Source: Cherax quadricarinatus
Lineage: Eukaryota; Arthropoda; Malacostraca; Decapoda; Parastacidae
Direction of reading: 5' to 3'
DNA length: 64,000 bases
NCBI RefSeq assembly: GCF_038502225.1
Contig: NC_091307.1
Coordinates: forward strand, 20,197,032 to 20,261,031
The notes under the pieces are model-generated. The model was not told the DNA's origin and made no database searches. It worked only from the letters and a program-made list of their open reading frames with translations. Positions 53,505 to 64,000 of the stretch are shown here, in pieces (the first letter of the stretch is position 1; every line of letters begins with the position of its first letter). Both the position numbers and the translations under genes were made by a program.

Positions 53505-53660
53505 TGCTGTATGACCCATACGGGTTTACCGCATGTTTGTTCATGTACTACGACTATTTCTGTTACTACTACCACCAAGCAAGCACCAGACGAGCCTGGT
53601 CCAAGACCGGGCTCTGGGTGTAGAAAAACCTTCGGCACTCATCAGAAGTAAGGTACTACA
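53505..53660 (+). repeat. Family G end followed by a LINE D tail end
   Basis: GTATGACCCATACGGGTTTAC (family G end) then ACCAAGCAAGCACCAGACG, AGCCTGGTCCAAGACCGGGC and AACCTTCGGCACTCATCAGA (D-tail variant). Confidence 0.55.
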
Positions 53661-53714
53661 ACTACAACTACTACAGATAATAATAATGCTACCACCACTA
53701 CCACTGTCCCGGTT
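53661..53714. repeat. (ACT)n and (ACC)n low complexity
   Basis: Imperfect ACT, AAT and ACC trinucleotides. Confidence 0.6.
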
Positions 53715-53830
53715 CCAGACCAAGCTTGTCTATTGGAGGCCTGATCAGTCAGGCAATTGGTGTAGGTCGCAAGTAGTCCAACGTAGGCACCATATCTCAG
53801 TTAATCAGGAGCTGACAGGAGAAAATTAAA
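53715..53830 (-). repeat. LINE D tail fragment
   Basis: TATTGGAGGCCTGATCAGTC, CAAGTAGTCCAACGTAGGC and ATATCTCAGTTAATCAGG are the reverse of the D tail. Confidence 0.6.
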
Positions 53831-54069
53831 AGTACCTTCTTGAAGACAACTTGGGGCTGTAGGTGGCGGTGGCGGTATTTTATGCAACAGGTAGGTCAAG
53901 TAGGATTAGAGCAACATCACACCATTTTCTGATTTTTCTGACACTTCAATTTTTTTTATCTATTATAGGCTGTTATGCCATTATAATTTAACGTCAAAAA
54001 CTTTACCTTAATACCTATGACGGGTTTTGTGTGTTTTTCTATTTCCGCAGCTTTCCCACCTAGGCCACG
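53831..54069. other. Unassigned T-rich DNA
   Basis: Nothing recognised. Confidence 0.3.
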
Positions 54070-54410
54070 CTTATCTGGTCCAGGCTGTTGCTGCTGGTGA
54101 CTCGCTGGCTCACATATTCATCACAGTCTAGTTGATGCAACAGTTGGAGGTATTTGTCAAGTGTCCTTTTGTTCCGGCATTGTTTCTGATATCTTCTGGT
54201 AGTGCTGAATAGTGTAGGCCCACGGATGTTGAGACAAAGTTCTCTTATTGTGCTCACGGCACCCCTGCTTTTCACTGGATTTATTTTACATTTTCTTTCA
54301 TATCTGTATGTTGGTATGGCAGTGTGCAGGTTTGGGGCCAGGCCCTCAAGTACCTTTCAGGTATATCATCTATCCTCCTCTCCAGCTAGTATGTACAGTC
54401 AAATTACATG
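54070..54410 (-). pseudogene. LINE D C-terminus and tail
   Basis: The minus frame reads KSRGAVSTIRELCLNIRGPT, LFSTTRRYQK, NKRTLDKYLQLLHQLDCDEY and VSQRVTSSNS. Upstream on the same strand are LKVLEGLAPNLHTAIPT-like remnants. Confidence 0.75.
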
Positions 54411-55370
54411 AATAGGAACTTAATGTCTGGCAGTGGCGTAAGGACTTGCAGATGGTTGGAAACAATTCATTCTTTATTAACTGTGTAAAAATGGGTTGTT
54501 CTTAAAGGACATTTATTCTCCCAGGCATCATTTTTTCTCCATTGATGGCATTCTTTTAATCAGTGGGCAGTTTTTCATACACTGTAGTATTATTCCCCTT
54601 TTCAACACTGCGTCCCTTCTCTCCCCTTCACTTGGATAGCCATCGTCATGAGCATTTTGTATTCGAATTTTTCCCTTAATATTTTTTACTGTGTTTTTAG
54701 TACTCTGCAATCGTGTTGTCTTTATTTATTTCAGTTTTCCGTTACCTTTTTTTATTCGCGATCTACCTCACTCAATAGTGACCGTTTCTTTCAGCTGCTA
54801 CCTCTGTGAAGGACTCTCATTGTTCTGTAGTTATCCTTCGTTCCGTATTATCTTGAATTAGCCCAGCCTCCCATTTTGCCTCTATCAGCTGTTGTGGTTT
54901 TGTTCCTCAGGAAATGCATTTTTTTCCAGATTGCCTACTGGAGTTTCTTCTCCATTTAATTAATAAGCAGAGGATCACTGCCTAGAAGTGATCAAAGATG
55001 ATTCTGTCAGCTTTGCTGAAAACCTAGTGTATAATGCCGACCAGTTGCTGTTCAAGACACGTAAGTAAACACCTAGAACATTTTTCATTATGGAAAGGTT
55101 GTAGTCCTGGGACCTGGTTCACTCCAAGAACAAACATTTCCATTATAAAGTGTCCCAAGTTTTTGCTCGTGTGTCTTTCACCACACTCTATGAGCTTTGT
55201 TCCTCTGTGATCGTTACGACCTCTCTTCCGCTCGCCAGCGAGTGTGATCGTTAGTTGTTTCCCACCTATCACTTTATTTTTTTTGTCCGGGTTCTTTTTC
55301 TCTTCTTTCCTCATGTTATCACTAATATATTCAGGATCTGTCATGAGTATAAGCGACAGCATCAGCGCTG
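54411..55370. other. Unassigned DNA
   Basis: Nothing recognised on either strand. Confidence 0.4.
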
Positions 55371-55500
55371 TCATCACCATCATCATCATTGTCTTCATTT
55401 CACCACCGTCATCACCGTCAGAATTATCTCTGCGAGCATCGTCACCAGTATCATCATTACCATTGCTATAATCATCATCACTGTCATGCACCACGCTGTG
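55371..55500. repeat. (ATC)-rich low complexity
   Basis: Imperfect CATCAT and CACCATC trinucleotides, keeping several frames open. Confidence 0.65.
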
Positions 55501-56094
55501 TATCTTTTCATTTTTCTGCTCTCTCCTCCCTCTCTCAGTTTAAATTTCCTTTGATTAATAGAAAACTACGCTTTTTTGCGTTTCTCGACGAATTTCATTA
55601 AAGTTTTCATGTGCAGTTTGTTGCCATTTTTATGGGGTGTTGCATTTGATCCTACGCGTCCTGAAACTGTGTTACACATTCGCTTTTCTTCGTATAATTT
55701 GAATTATTGAAATTTATTTCGCATATGTGTGTTCTTCCGTTATGATTGGTGTTAACAACGTTACGTCTGTTAATGGTTCTGAGGATTATCGCCTATCAGC
55801 CCGAGCTCAGGCTAGGCCTCCAAAATTGTTTTTTACATAGATAGCAACCTAATACACTAGTGAATCTATCATAAATTACATCTGGAAAACACCGTAGAGA
55901 AAATTTCCAACTCTGCACACTGACATTACTCTTTATTAGAGTATGAGGCTGCAGACACTGGAACAGGGGAGGGGCAAAAACACTAACAAAGCCGTCATGA
56001 TGACGGCTTTGAGGGGACTTGAGCTAAAGTTTGTCACGGCCACGCTGGCGGGAGATTCGTCTGTAAAAACTTTGAGGAATTACGCTAGTTTTCC
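55501..56094. other. Unassigned DNA with a hairpin
   Basis: Contains the perfect hairpin at 55987-56011: CAAAGCCGTCA, TGA loop, TGACGGCTTTG. Nothing else recognised. Confidence 0.5.
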
Positions 56095-56660
56095 TATTCC
56101 CAGAACCCGGCCTCAGTCCAACTCGTTTGGTGCTTGGTTAGTCAACGAGGCTGTTGGTGCTGGCTACCCACTGGCCCACATATCCATCCCAGCCTGATTG
56201 GTCTAATACCTGGAGAAGATACTTGCTCATCTTCCTCTTGAAGACTTCTACACTTGATATCTTCTTGTAAGACGTTGAACAGTCTGGGGCCACGGATGTT
56301 GATACGATGCTCTCTTCTTATGCCTATAGTGTCCCAGCTTTTCACTGGGTTTATTTTGCACTTTCTCCCATATTTTTCACTCCAGTAATGTTATGGCTGT
56401 GTGCAGGTTTGGGACTAGGCCCTCGAGTACTTTTCAGGTATATATATTTTCCCTGTATATATTATCATGTATCTTTGTCCTCCGCTCCAGTGAGTATATA
56501 TTTAGGACTTTAAGGCGTTCTCAGTAATTTAAATGTTTTGTTGGTTCGATGGAGGCCGTAAACGATCTCTGTATCTGTTCCAGCTCTGATATCTCTTTCT
56601 GCTCTGAACGGGGCTGTCAACACTGAACAACATTCTCAACGAGAGAGCACAAGCAATTTG
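56095..56660 (-). pseudogene. LINE D C-terminus and tail
   Basis: The minus frame reads KSWDTIGIRREHRINIRGPR, LFNVLQEDIK and a LQEEDEQVSSPGIRPIRLGW stretch. Plus-strand words GTTGGTGCTGGCTACC, TTTCACTGGGTTTATTTTGC and GATCTCTGTATCTGTTCCAG are the reversed LINE D C-terminal coding region up to the ISELEQ-like block. Confidence 0.75.
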
Positions 56661-56699
56661 AAGTGTCACCATTGTTTACCTTTCCCTGTGCATATTTCT

Positions 56700-56850
56700 C
56701 AGAAATATTGCCGGAACAAGTGTACAAGTCTGCAAGAGGAAATTATATCACTTCCACGAAGTGCCAGGTGGGTATGTGGAACAGCCGGCCGCCATCTTGG
56801 CTGAGTAGGCAGCCAACAGAAAAGTCTGGTTCCCGGTCCAGACAGTGAGG
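56700..56850 (+). repeat. LINE D C-terminus and tail, worn
   Basis: AGAAATATTGCCGGAACAAG, CTGCAAGAGGAAATTATATC and TGGCTGAGTAGGCAGCC follow the D order. It directly precedes a ribozyme-like fragment. Confidence 0.5.
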
Positions 56851-56879
56851 GTAAAAAAAAAAATACAAAAAAGTTCACG

Positions 56880-56990
56880 AAACTGGTGAAAAGTATTTGA
56901 CTGTATTCGACTGAAGAAGCCTACTGTGTAGGCGAAACGTTTCGGAATAAAGTTGTCTAACTGTTGCATATGTGTCTTACCTAACAGATA
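56880..56990 (+). mobile_element. Fragment of the 20.8-kb type ribozyme-like element
   Basis: From TATTTGACTGTATTCGACTG through the hammerhead-like motif to GTTGCATATGTGTCTTACC, then it breaks off before the TGTCGG tail. Confidence 0.7.
56904..56949 (+). ncRNA. Hammerhead-ribozyme-like motif
   Basis: Identical to the motif at 20844-20889: stem I UAUUCGA with UCG(G)AAUA, core CUGAAGA, stem II GCCUAC-UGU-GUAGGC, GAAA, ACGU. Confidence 0.65.
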
Positions 56991-57899
56991 TTAGAGGTTA
57001 GGCTAGGCCCCGTGAGACGGGTAAGTTTCTCTGTATAATCATTGAGAGTTTATCTTGTCTGTCACCTTCATAATTCTTTGCACTCCTGATCCCTTGCGCC
57101 ATTCTTCATGTGTTTTCCCTACACTTCTTGACTTTGAAAGCCTCCCAGGGGCACATTCAACCCCTTCACCGTTCCGTTGCTTCATTAGTCCTTCATTCAC
57201 TTTCCTGTGTCGCCCCACCACTTTACAATAGTCATCTACGCTAACCCTCTCTTTCTATATATTCCCTCTCCCTCCTCTTTTCTTCTAACTCCTCTTTCCT
57301 CTGCCCTCTTATTTAATCATCTCTCTCTCTCCTCAACCCATCACTTTTCACCTGCCATTCCTTTTCCCTCTGTCTCCCTCCTATTGTTTTTATCTCCCCC
57401 TTTTTTATTTTCCCTCTTTTTTTCCCTTTTTCTTTCTCTCCCTCCCCTCTCTCCCCTCCACTTCCCCTCTCCCTCCCCCTCACGCTCCCTCTCTGCCTCC
57501 CCTTTCCCCACTATTCTCCTCCCCTTCCTCACCACAAACTTCACGCTATGACATAAATGAAAATAGATGAGAGTTAATAACAGTGTCTGGTCTGCCAGAT
57601 TCCCTGCCACTCATTACGAACGGAAGTTAGGCATCTCTTGATATATTTCTACCAGCCATTATGCTTGCAGTAAATCAATGCTGTTCCTTACCACCCTCAG
57701 AGTTATCAAGGTTTGATGTTTGGGCCCACAGCTCTGCTAGTGTGCCACCTGGACCTGACGCTTGCAGCAACAGAATGGTTGTCCAGGTACTGGTAGTTAA
57801 GAGGTATGTACTTCTGCGAACATGTAAGACTGCGACACTTCAATTTTTTTTTTTATGTTACAAAGAGGTCCTCGAACTCGAAAAATTTGATATGTATGC
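56991..57899. other. Pyrimidine-rich and unassigned DNA
   Basis: 57200-57550 is strongly C/T-rich (CTCCCTCC words). Elsewhere nothing recognised. Confidence 0.4.
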
Positions 57900-58050
57900 C
57901 ATGGAAGATCAAACAAAATTGTGATGGATATGTGGACCAGAGGGCCATCAGCAGCTTCAGCTGAGTTGACCAAGCAAGCACCAGATGAGCATGGCCCAAG
58001 GCCGGGCTCTGGAAATAAAAAAGCTCGAAACTCATCAAAGGTATACATGC
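57900..58050 (+). repeat. LINE D tail, variant ending in AAACTC
   Basis: TTGTGATGGATATGTGGACC, AGCAAGCACCAGATGAGC, GCCCAAGGCCGGGCTCTGG and CGAAACTCATCAAAGG. Confidence 0.75.
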
Positions 58051-58352
58051 TACACTCGTGTGGGTAGACTTGAAGAGCGTGTTTTATGGAGGTCCCCGTA
58101 ATGACAAATGGTGAGGCTGTTTGTACAGTCACTATTCACACCCATCGGAGCTTTAAGGTGTGCGCGCTCTTCTTATGGGTGTGGGTGTGTAGCTTGGGAT
58201 ATAAGCTGTGTATGTGTGTGTGCGGGTGTGTAGATAGAAGGTGGAGGAGTAAGAGATCATTAGGTTGGCGTGGATACATAGCATGGGCAGGGAACTCTGG
58301 TGTTGGAGGGCGTTAGGGTGGCTTGTGTGGGTGTGGATGTGCGGCATAGACA
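58051..58352. other. GT-rich unassigned DNA
   Basis: GTGTGGGTGTGTAG words; no gene. Confidence 0.3.
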
Positions 58353-58387
58353 GTGGGTGTCCCTGCTTCTTAAGCAGGGACACCCAC
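58353..58387. repeat. Perfect 16-bp hairpin
   Basis: GTGGGTGTCCCTGCTT, loop CTT, then the exact complement. The longest perfect short-loop inverted repeat noticed in the window. Confidence 0.92.
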
Positions 58388-58934
58388 CTGTTGCAGATTT
58401 ATTCATTACTGGGCACTCTGTTTAAACCTGCTGTGTACCACTTGTTAACATGATTGTATCGGCTAGAATTTTGCATAATAAATGCAGTTAATGTAAATTA
58501 AATTGGAATTTGAAGTAGTATATTGAGCTTTCTGGCGAGGGAAGGAGGGAGACCTGAGGGAGGAGACAGAGATGGAAGGCGAGGGAAAGAAAAATGTATA
58601 AGGAAGAGGAGGAAGGAGAGAAACAGAGAGTGGAAGGTAAGTAAGAGGTAAATGTGGCGTATTATTGAAGGACGAAACATAGGAACAAGGAAGCCTGGCT
58701 TCACACCGGGCTGTGATAGTAAAACCCTCGAAGCTGGTCACAGGTGTGTCAGGCGCTATCCTCTCCCTCAGGACTAGTTCTCTTTTCCTCTGCCTCCTCC
58801 CTTCGCTCCATGGGAAACAGTGAAATATAGTTATGCATATTTCTACTGTGAGAGTTGCACTCTACACAAGGACGACGAAGACTTGTGTACGAGTGAAGAG
58901 AGACGCGCAATGTTCTCTCAACTTTTGACATTGT
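58388..58934. other. Purine-rich and unassigned DNA
   Basis: 58520-58650 is G/A-rich. A weak LINE D trace (GGAAGCCTGGCTTCACACCG) lies near 58688. Confidence 0.35.
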
Positions 58935-59545
58935 AGAATACCTGAAGGATGCTTCAGGGAGTCATTACCCCCGCGACCAGGTCCTAGACCAAGTCTTCTG
59001 AAGGATAAAGGCCCGATCAACCAGACTGTTTCTGCTGGCCGCACGTAGTCCAACGTACGAATTACAGCCCGGCTGGTCAGACACTAATCTGAGGAACGTG
59101 TTCAATTTCCTCTGAAAGATAGCCAGAGGTTTGTTGGTAATTCCCCTTATGCACGAAGGAAAGGCATCGAAGAGTCGGGAACCTCTGACGCCCTTCCAAG
59201 TCTCTCTTAGTTTATTTATCGCGTCTCTGTTTTTGAATAGAGGCATTTTGCACCGTCTTCCTAGTCTCTTGTTGTCATACGGAGTGATTTCGGTGTTCAC
59301 ATTTGAAACCACTCCCTCCAAAATTTTCCAGGTGTAAATTATTATATACCTTTCTTGCCTACGTTCCAAGGAATACAGATGAAGGGACTTCAGGTGTTAC
59401 CAGTGGTTTAGATGCTTGACTGAATATACAGATTAGTGAAAGTCCCTTGCACCTTTACCAGCTCAGCAATTTCGCCATCGTTTGAGGGGGGGCCGTCAGT
59501 ATACAGCAGTATTCCAGTCTGCAGAGAACAAGTATTAGTGAGGAT
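58935..59545 (-). pseudogene. LINE D C-terminus and tail, well preserved
   Basis: The minus frame 59369-58965 reads MERRQERYIIIYTWKILEGV, TPYDNKRLGRRCKMPLFKNR, LRETWKGVRGSRLFDAFPSC, IRGITNKPLAIFQRKLNTFL and DQPGCNSYVGLRAASRNSLV, then the 3' UTR. Further upstream (59545-59370) are GEIAELVKVQGTF-like remnants. This is the clearest protein view of the LINE D C-terminus. Function: the end of the LINE ORF2 protein. Confidence 0.85.
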
Positions 59546-60749
59546 ATTTCATTTATTAGCAAAAATATAAAAAGTTCTCTTGTCCTGTATTATATGATCC
59601 TCTTAGTGGAGCTATAGGATTTATATAACAGAGGTCCTCTGCTGGATTCTTGGTTCTACACGTAAAAAGAAAAATAAAGATCACGTAAGATTCTGCTGGA
59701 AGGATTTCCGTCCTATATAAAAAAGAGAGAGACACACCACGTAGTAGTGTCCTAGGATAAAATACTGCAGAATCGCGTGTTTTTTAAAAATGTATCATGT
59801 GATTGTGATGATTTGCTCACCTGCCGTTTATCTCGCCAGGAATATTGACACAATAGATCATACAGGATGTTCTCTTGTTTGATCATTAAGACAATAAGTC
59901 ATTTTTTTTTAATATTTTCGAGTATGAATGTAGACTAATATATAACAGTAATGTTGAAATATTATTGAATCATTAAATTACAACTTGGATGGTCTATAAT
60001 TTATCCAGTATTGTCGAACGATTTTCGTTCTTGGGACTAACTAATGGTAGTCGTCGTTATTGTCGTCGTTGTCGTCAGTGTGTATAATAGTCAGCCTCGT
60101 CGGGTCACCATCTGGAAAAGACCTGGGTCGGGACAGAACTGGCGAACCTGGTACTACTAGTCAGCCTCATAGTTGCCACACATTAGCTTAATTTCTACCC
60201 TACAGATTCCTAGGGTCTTGTGTTTGTGTATGATTGCTGTGTTACGCAGCTGGCTGTGTTCTTGAAAAGTATCATTTACCCAGGATGGAGTTAATATCGC
60301 TGATGTCATGTCAGTATTTTGGGCTGAAACTGTGTGACTCAGGATAAGTGACACTGCTCATTACTGTCTTTGCGATGGTGTGTTCACTCGGAAGGTGAGT
60401 GGTTTTCTCAGAATTTTGCTGGTATTAAAAGCAGCATGGCGTATTTTTTTTTTAAACTGTTGCCGCCTTCGACTCCGCCTACAGGAGGTATTGTTAGAGG
60501 TCCACAGCACCACACCCCTACACTACTAATATCGCCATGCCCGTAGGCCTAGCTCTCTAATTGTTTGTACAAGGCGGCCATTAAACAACCCCACCTTTGT
60601 GCTGTATATCCCCTTCTCCTTTTACCTTTCTCTTACTTTTCCTCCCTTCTTCCTTTCCCTGTAGTGTCTTTTCCTTTCTCCCTATCCCTCTCCTTCCTTT
60701 CATTTTTTTTTTTGCTTGCCGCACACGAGTACTGTCCCTAGTTTGGAGT
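59546..60749. other. Unassigned DNA
   Basis: (GTC/GTT)-type trinucleotides near 60050-60080. 60600-60715 is C/T-rich. No gene or repeat family. Confidence 0.4.
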
Positions 60750-61010
60750 GAGAGATATGGAAGTGCAAATTAAACCCAGTGAAAAGCAGGAGCGCGTGGG
60801 CACAAGACAACTTATCAGAAGATATCAGAGACTGCTGGAACAAGCGTAGAAGTCTTCAAGAGGAAACTGGGCAAGTGTATTCACCAGGTGTCAGATCACT
60901 CAGACTGCGATGGATATGTGGGTCAGCGTGGTTGACTAGGCAAGCACCAGACGAGCCTGGCTCATGACCGGGCTCTGGGAGTAAAAATGCTCTCGAAACT
61001 CATCAAAGGT
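60750..61010 (+). pseudogene. LINE D C-terminus and tail, short
   Basis: GAGTGAGAGATATGGAAGTGC, CCAGTGAAAAGCAGGAGCGC, CTTCAAGAGGAAACTGGGC, ATATGTGGGTCAGCGTGGTT and TCGAAACTCATCAAAGG. Confidence 0.75.
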
Positions 61011-61619
61011 GCGCTTTGTTGAGTAATAAAAATTACTTCCTTTTCTTATCCTCTCCTTTCCTCCTTTTCCCCTCCTTATTTAGCTGCCCTTTCTCCACCT
61101 ATCCGCCAGCTGCCCAGCTGTAGCCTGTTGGGGTCTTGTTACACGGTAAAGGGAAAGTGGATCTTCCCTCTAATACATTTAAAAATTTTTAGTGCCTCTG
61201 TAATCTTTAGACTATTTCCCACAGGATGGGTATGTGGGTGTATAACACATATCAAACCAAATAGGGGAAGGGAGGATAAATTTAGGCAGGAATGCAGTAT
61301 GGAAGGGAGTATGTGAGTCTGGGGGTGACTTATCTGGGAGGCCCCAGTGGTGGTGGCTCTTACATAGATTCAGACTAATGTTGTTAATTTATTTGTCATG
61401 GAGAAAGATATGACGCAGGTTTTTTTTCATATGGTGACCTTCTGAATGACTCGTTAAGATTTTAAAAACTGTGTCGATGCTAGAGTGATGCCGTATACTG
61501 TCGGCCCCCTTCAAGACAGGCGTGATTGCTCGTATACACACGATAAAGCATCTGAACTGCTGGGGTCCCTTCACTGTATTCCTTGTAACGTAGGTGAGAA
61601 AATTAGTTAATAATAAACA
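61011..61619. other. Unassigned DNA
   Basis: Nothing recognised. Confidence 0.35.
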
Positions 61620-61985
61620 CCTGGAAATTCCCAAACCTGAATACCAAAATCACTCCGTATGACATCAAGAGAATTGGCAGACAATGAAAAATACTTCCAC
61701 TGAAAAGCAGGGGAGCGACGAGTACACTAAGAGACTCCGATGAGTGTTAGTGGTTCCAGACTCTTCAACGCATGGGAATTACCAACAAACCTCTGGCTGT
61801 CTTCAAGAAGGAATTGGACATGTTCTTCAGATCGATGCCTCACCAGCCGTGCTGTGGTTCGTACGCTGGACTGCGTGCGGCCAACAGTAACAGCCCTGTT
61901 GATCAAGCTTTGATACTCCAGGCGTGGTCTGGGAGAAGTCCACGGGGGGCACCGACCTCCGGAAACGTAATTCAGGTATCCTTCA
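61620..61985 (+). pseudogene. LINE D C-terminus and tail
   Basis: CCACTGAAAAGCAGGGGAGC, then frame 61772-61990: MGITNKPLAVFKKELDMFFR, PHQPCCGSYAGLRAANSNSP, and the 3' UTR TTTGATACTCCAGGCGTGG. Confidence 0.8.
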
Positions 61986-62298
61986 TGTTGACTCAGGGTC
62001 ACAGATTAGTGTGTACGATGGGGGACTTGGGGTCGTTCCACAGCTGCAAAGCGGCTGTTGAGACGAAAAGTGACATGAAGTTTGTCGATATGTGGCTTAC
62101 GATATGACGGGTTATAAGGAAACCCCAAGCAGGACATTCTTTTGCCCGGGAAGATTGATGAAAGCGACATTTGCAGCTCAATCACGAGTTTTTAAGGGGA
62201 ACCCATAACTCGACCAGCAACCTGTCGATAGGAAGTCTATGATATGCTACTAGCATATCAGACAGAAAGATAATACTCATACCAGAGAGCAAAAAAAA

Positions 62299-62337
<39 letters not shown>

Positions 62338-63024
62338 AAAAGCAGAGGGAGATACCGTAGCTGATCTCCAACTGTCTGACCCCTAACTAGCTGACCCCTA
62401 ACTGTTAACAAAAACTTTGTCTAAACAGTCTAGCTGTCTATCTGTTCGGACCGTCTAACAAAAGCTAGAGCAATTAACGACTAACCCATGATTTGATGAG
62501 AAAATTTACTTTCTCTTTCTAAGTATGAGACAGAGAGATGGAGACGGGAGGGGGGGGGACCGGGGGTAAGGATGAAATGGGAGAGAAGGGAGATAGAAGA
62601 GGTCAATAATGCCGTCTTCCACCCTCTCTAGCATGACCGTTGTTTTCCACCACGTGGGTAGTTGTTACTCTGGCTGTGGTTATTACAGGTGTTGTGGTCT
62701 CAAATTGATGTGCTTTGAGTTTAACTCTAGAGATGTAATGTGTATCATTGTGACGGTGAAGCGCACGATAGAGTTGGTTGGTTTGTAGCCTTGTGAAACT
62801 TTCAGTCTTGTTGGTAAGTATGGGGTAGCTGGGGCTGCTTCCTCTGTGGTGGGAGAGGTAGGTGGGGGAGATAGAAAATAAGAGTAAGTAGAAAATGGGG
62901 AGATGAAAGTTGAGGAAACATAGAAGTTAGGAATAGTTTTAAAAAGAAAACTGGGTTCATCAACAGTAGGCTACTGCCCTCCTACTGTGTATGATAATTA
63001 CATGGTAGGAACAAAAGTAAGCTA
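61986..63024. other. Unassigned DNA with poly(A)-(GA)n
   Basis: An A run and (GA)n at 62291-62335, and a G run near 62550. AACTAGCTGACCCCTAACTG-like words repeat near 62375-62400. No gene. Confidence 0.4.
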
Positions 63025-63145
63025 TGTTACCTTCTCATGTTCCATCACATAGGATGGTTTGCATACGTGAAGTAAGACAGTCTGTTAGTCCGAGCTGGGA
63101 AGCTTCAGAAGGGCGATGAGGATATCGTCAATCATTCCACTATGG
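63025..63145 (-). repeat. Interspersed repeat family F, reversed
   Basis: ATGTTCCATCACATAGGATGG, GTCCGAGCTGGGAAGC and GAGGATATCGTCAATCATTC are the reverse of the family F order. Confidence 0.55.
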
Positions 63146-63258
63146 CTTCAGTACGTATGGCTTCAACAGAAATGGCTTCAATAGACATCAAATACGTGCC
63201 ACTAGAGTTGCACATGTTGAGATTGAATAAATTAGAGAACCGTGAAGCTGTATATGAA

Positions 63259-63262
<4 letters not shown>

Positions 63263-63347
<85 letters not shown>
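63263..63347. repeat. (TA)n microsatellite
   Basis: About 42 TA units. Confidence 0.97.
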
Positions 63348-63354
<7 letters not shown>

Positions 63355-63929
63355 ATAGTTGTAAATGCTATATTGCTTAATAGGCATATGAATCAGTCAG
63401 GTATGTACGAGCAAACATTTATTAGTTTACCCTTGGGCATAACAAGTGATCGAAAGTAGATAGATGGTGAGGAAGTAGAAATTGTAAAATTTAACGGTGG
63501 GGAAGGTAGCTGGAAGGATGTAAATTGTTGAGACATTGAAGGTGTGGGGAACACGTGCAAGATCAGATCTACTTATTTGTTCTGTTGAACTGAATTGTTG
63601 TGGCAACTTTATTTGTTTTACCTTAAAGCCGATCCCTTCGTATATAATTGTATGTATATTTGTACCTGTGTCCTGTGACCCGTTTCGAGAGGTCACAGGT
63701 ACACTACGATTTGTTTACGTGAACTTAATGGAATTTTATCTGCAGGGGAGGGAACATGGGGGGGGGGGTAGGCCACGAGATGTGGGTGGGCGGGTAAAGT
63801 TTGAAGAGAGTGAGGGTGGGTGGGCGGGTGTGAACACCCACCAGCAGCCGGATGTGTGACATATAACCCGTCTGTCAGCCACCTGTACAGAAAAGCGCGT
63901 CACACCTTGCTCACGCCTGAAGACGACTA
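63348..63929. other. Unassigned DNA
   Basis: GTGACC..GGTCAC inverted words near 63677-63702 and a G-rich stretch at 63755-63830. No gene. Confidence 0.35.
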
Positions 63930-64000
63930 CCAGGTGTTAAACCCGTAGGGACCATAAAGCCCCAGGGGAAATGGGAGGTAATCACGTTTGATTCAAGGAA
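63930..64000 (-). repeat. Interspersed repeat family G, cut by the window end
   Basis: AACCCGTAGGGACCATAAAG, GGGGAAATGGGAGGTAATCA and GATTCAAGGAA: a reversed G copy continuing past the window. Confidence 0.7.

Noticed and set aside
53560..53830. Host gene suggested by scattered short frames
   Set aside because: All are LINE D tail sequence or trinucleotide repeats.

Overview
This is a eukaryotic, repeat-saturated, intron/intergenic-type window. I find no convincing host protein-coding gene, tRNA or rRNA gene. Every long protein match is to a retrotransposon. The mix resembles decapod crustacean genomes as I remember them: long (TA)n, (TC)n and (CA)n microsatellites; CR1-like LINEs with an esterase-type ORF1; an RTE LINE; Penelope-like elements (PLEs); and very abundant LINE 3' tails. 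A crayfish or shrimp relative is my best guess (inference, about 0.7).

Layout. 0-4 kb: eroded LINE reverse transcriptase (RT), an RTE-tailed SINE-like unit and microsatellites. 4-9 kb: two minus-strand copies of a CR1-like LINE, one with ORF1, endonuclease and RT. 10-14 kb: LINE tails and a second LINE type (here LINE B, minus strand) whose 3' end runs into (AC)n. 14-30 kb: unique-looking DNA with many short interspersed repeats, including a LINE copy at 19.7-21.5 kb interrupted by two small ribozyme-like elements. 32-34.2 kb: a PLE with RT and GIY-YIG domains next to an inverted partial copy of itself. 34.5-35.9 kb: a 26-bp minisatellite. 37-40.2 kb: the best preserved LINE (LINE B, plus strand). 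40.7-41.3 kb: a head-to-tail dimer of a ribozyme-bearing unit, then a 27-bp minisatellite. 44-49 kb: LINE tails and a tRNA-derived SINE carrying a 195-bp inverted-repeat insertion. 50-52.5 kb: a composite minisatellite and an RTE LINE. 53-64 kb: more LINE tails and simple repeats.

Most interesting system. A set of short non-coding elements (19834-20351, 20810-21431, 30051-30258, 40751-41291, 48008-48202 and an 18-bp remnant at 44693-44710) is built from inverted or tandem units. They share three things: (1) a module of stem II, GAAACG and AATAAA which, in the best copies, fits a type I hammerhead ribozyme (CUGANGA core, 5-6 bp stem II with UGU loop, covarying stem I, palindromic ACGU stem III); (2) a one-sided 3' tail, TGTCGG followed by a small hairpin whose arms change together between families; and (3) target-site duplications of 12-14 bp where the boundaries can be read. 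This fits retrozyme-like, PLE-associated mobile RNAs. Several copies are nested in LINEs or a SINE, so insertion boundaries can be read against host repeat sequence.

LINE family names (A, B, D) and repeat family names (F, G, H) are local labels, not database names. All alignments were made by eye.
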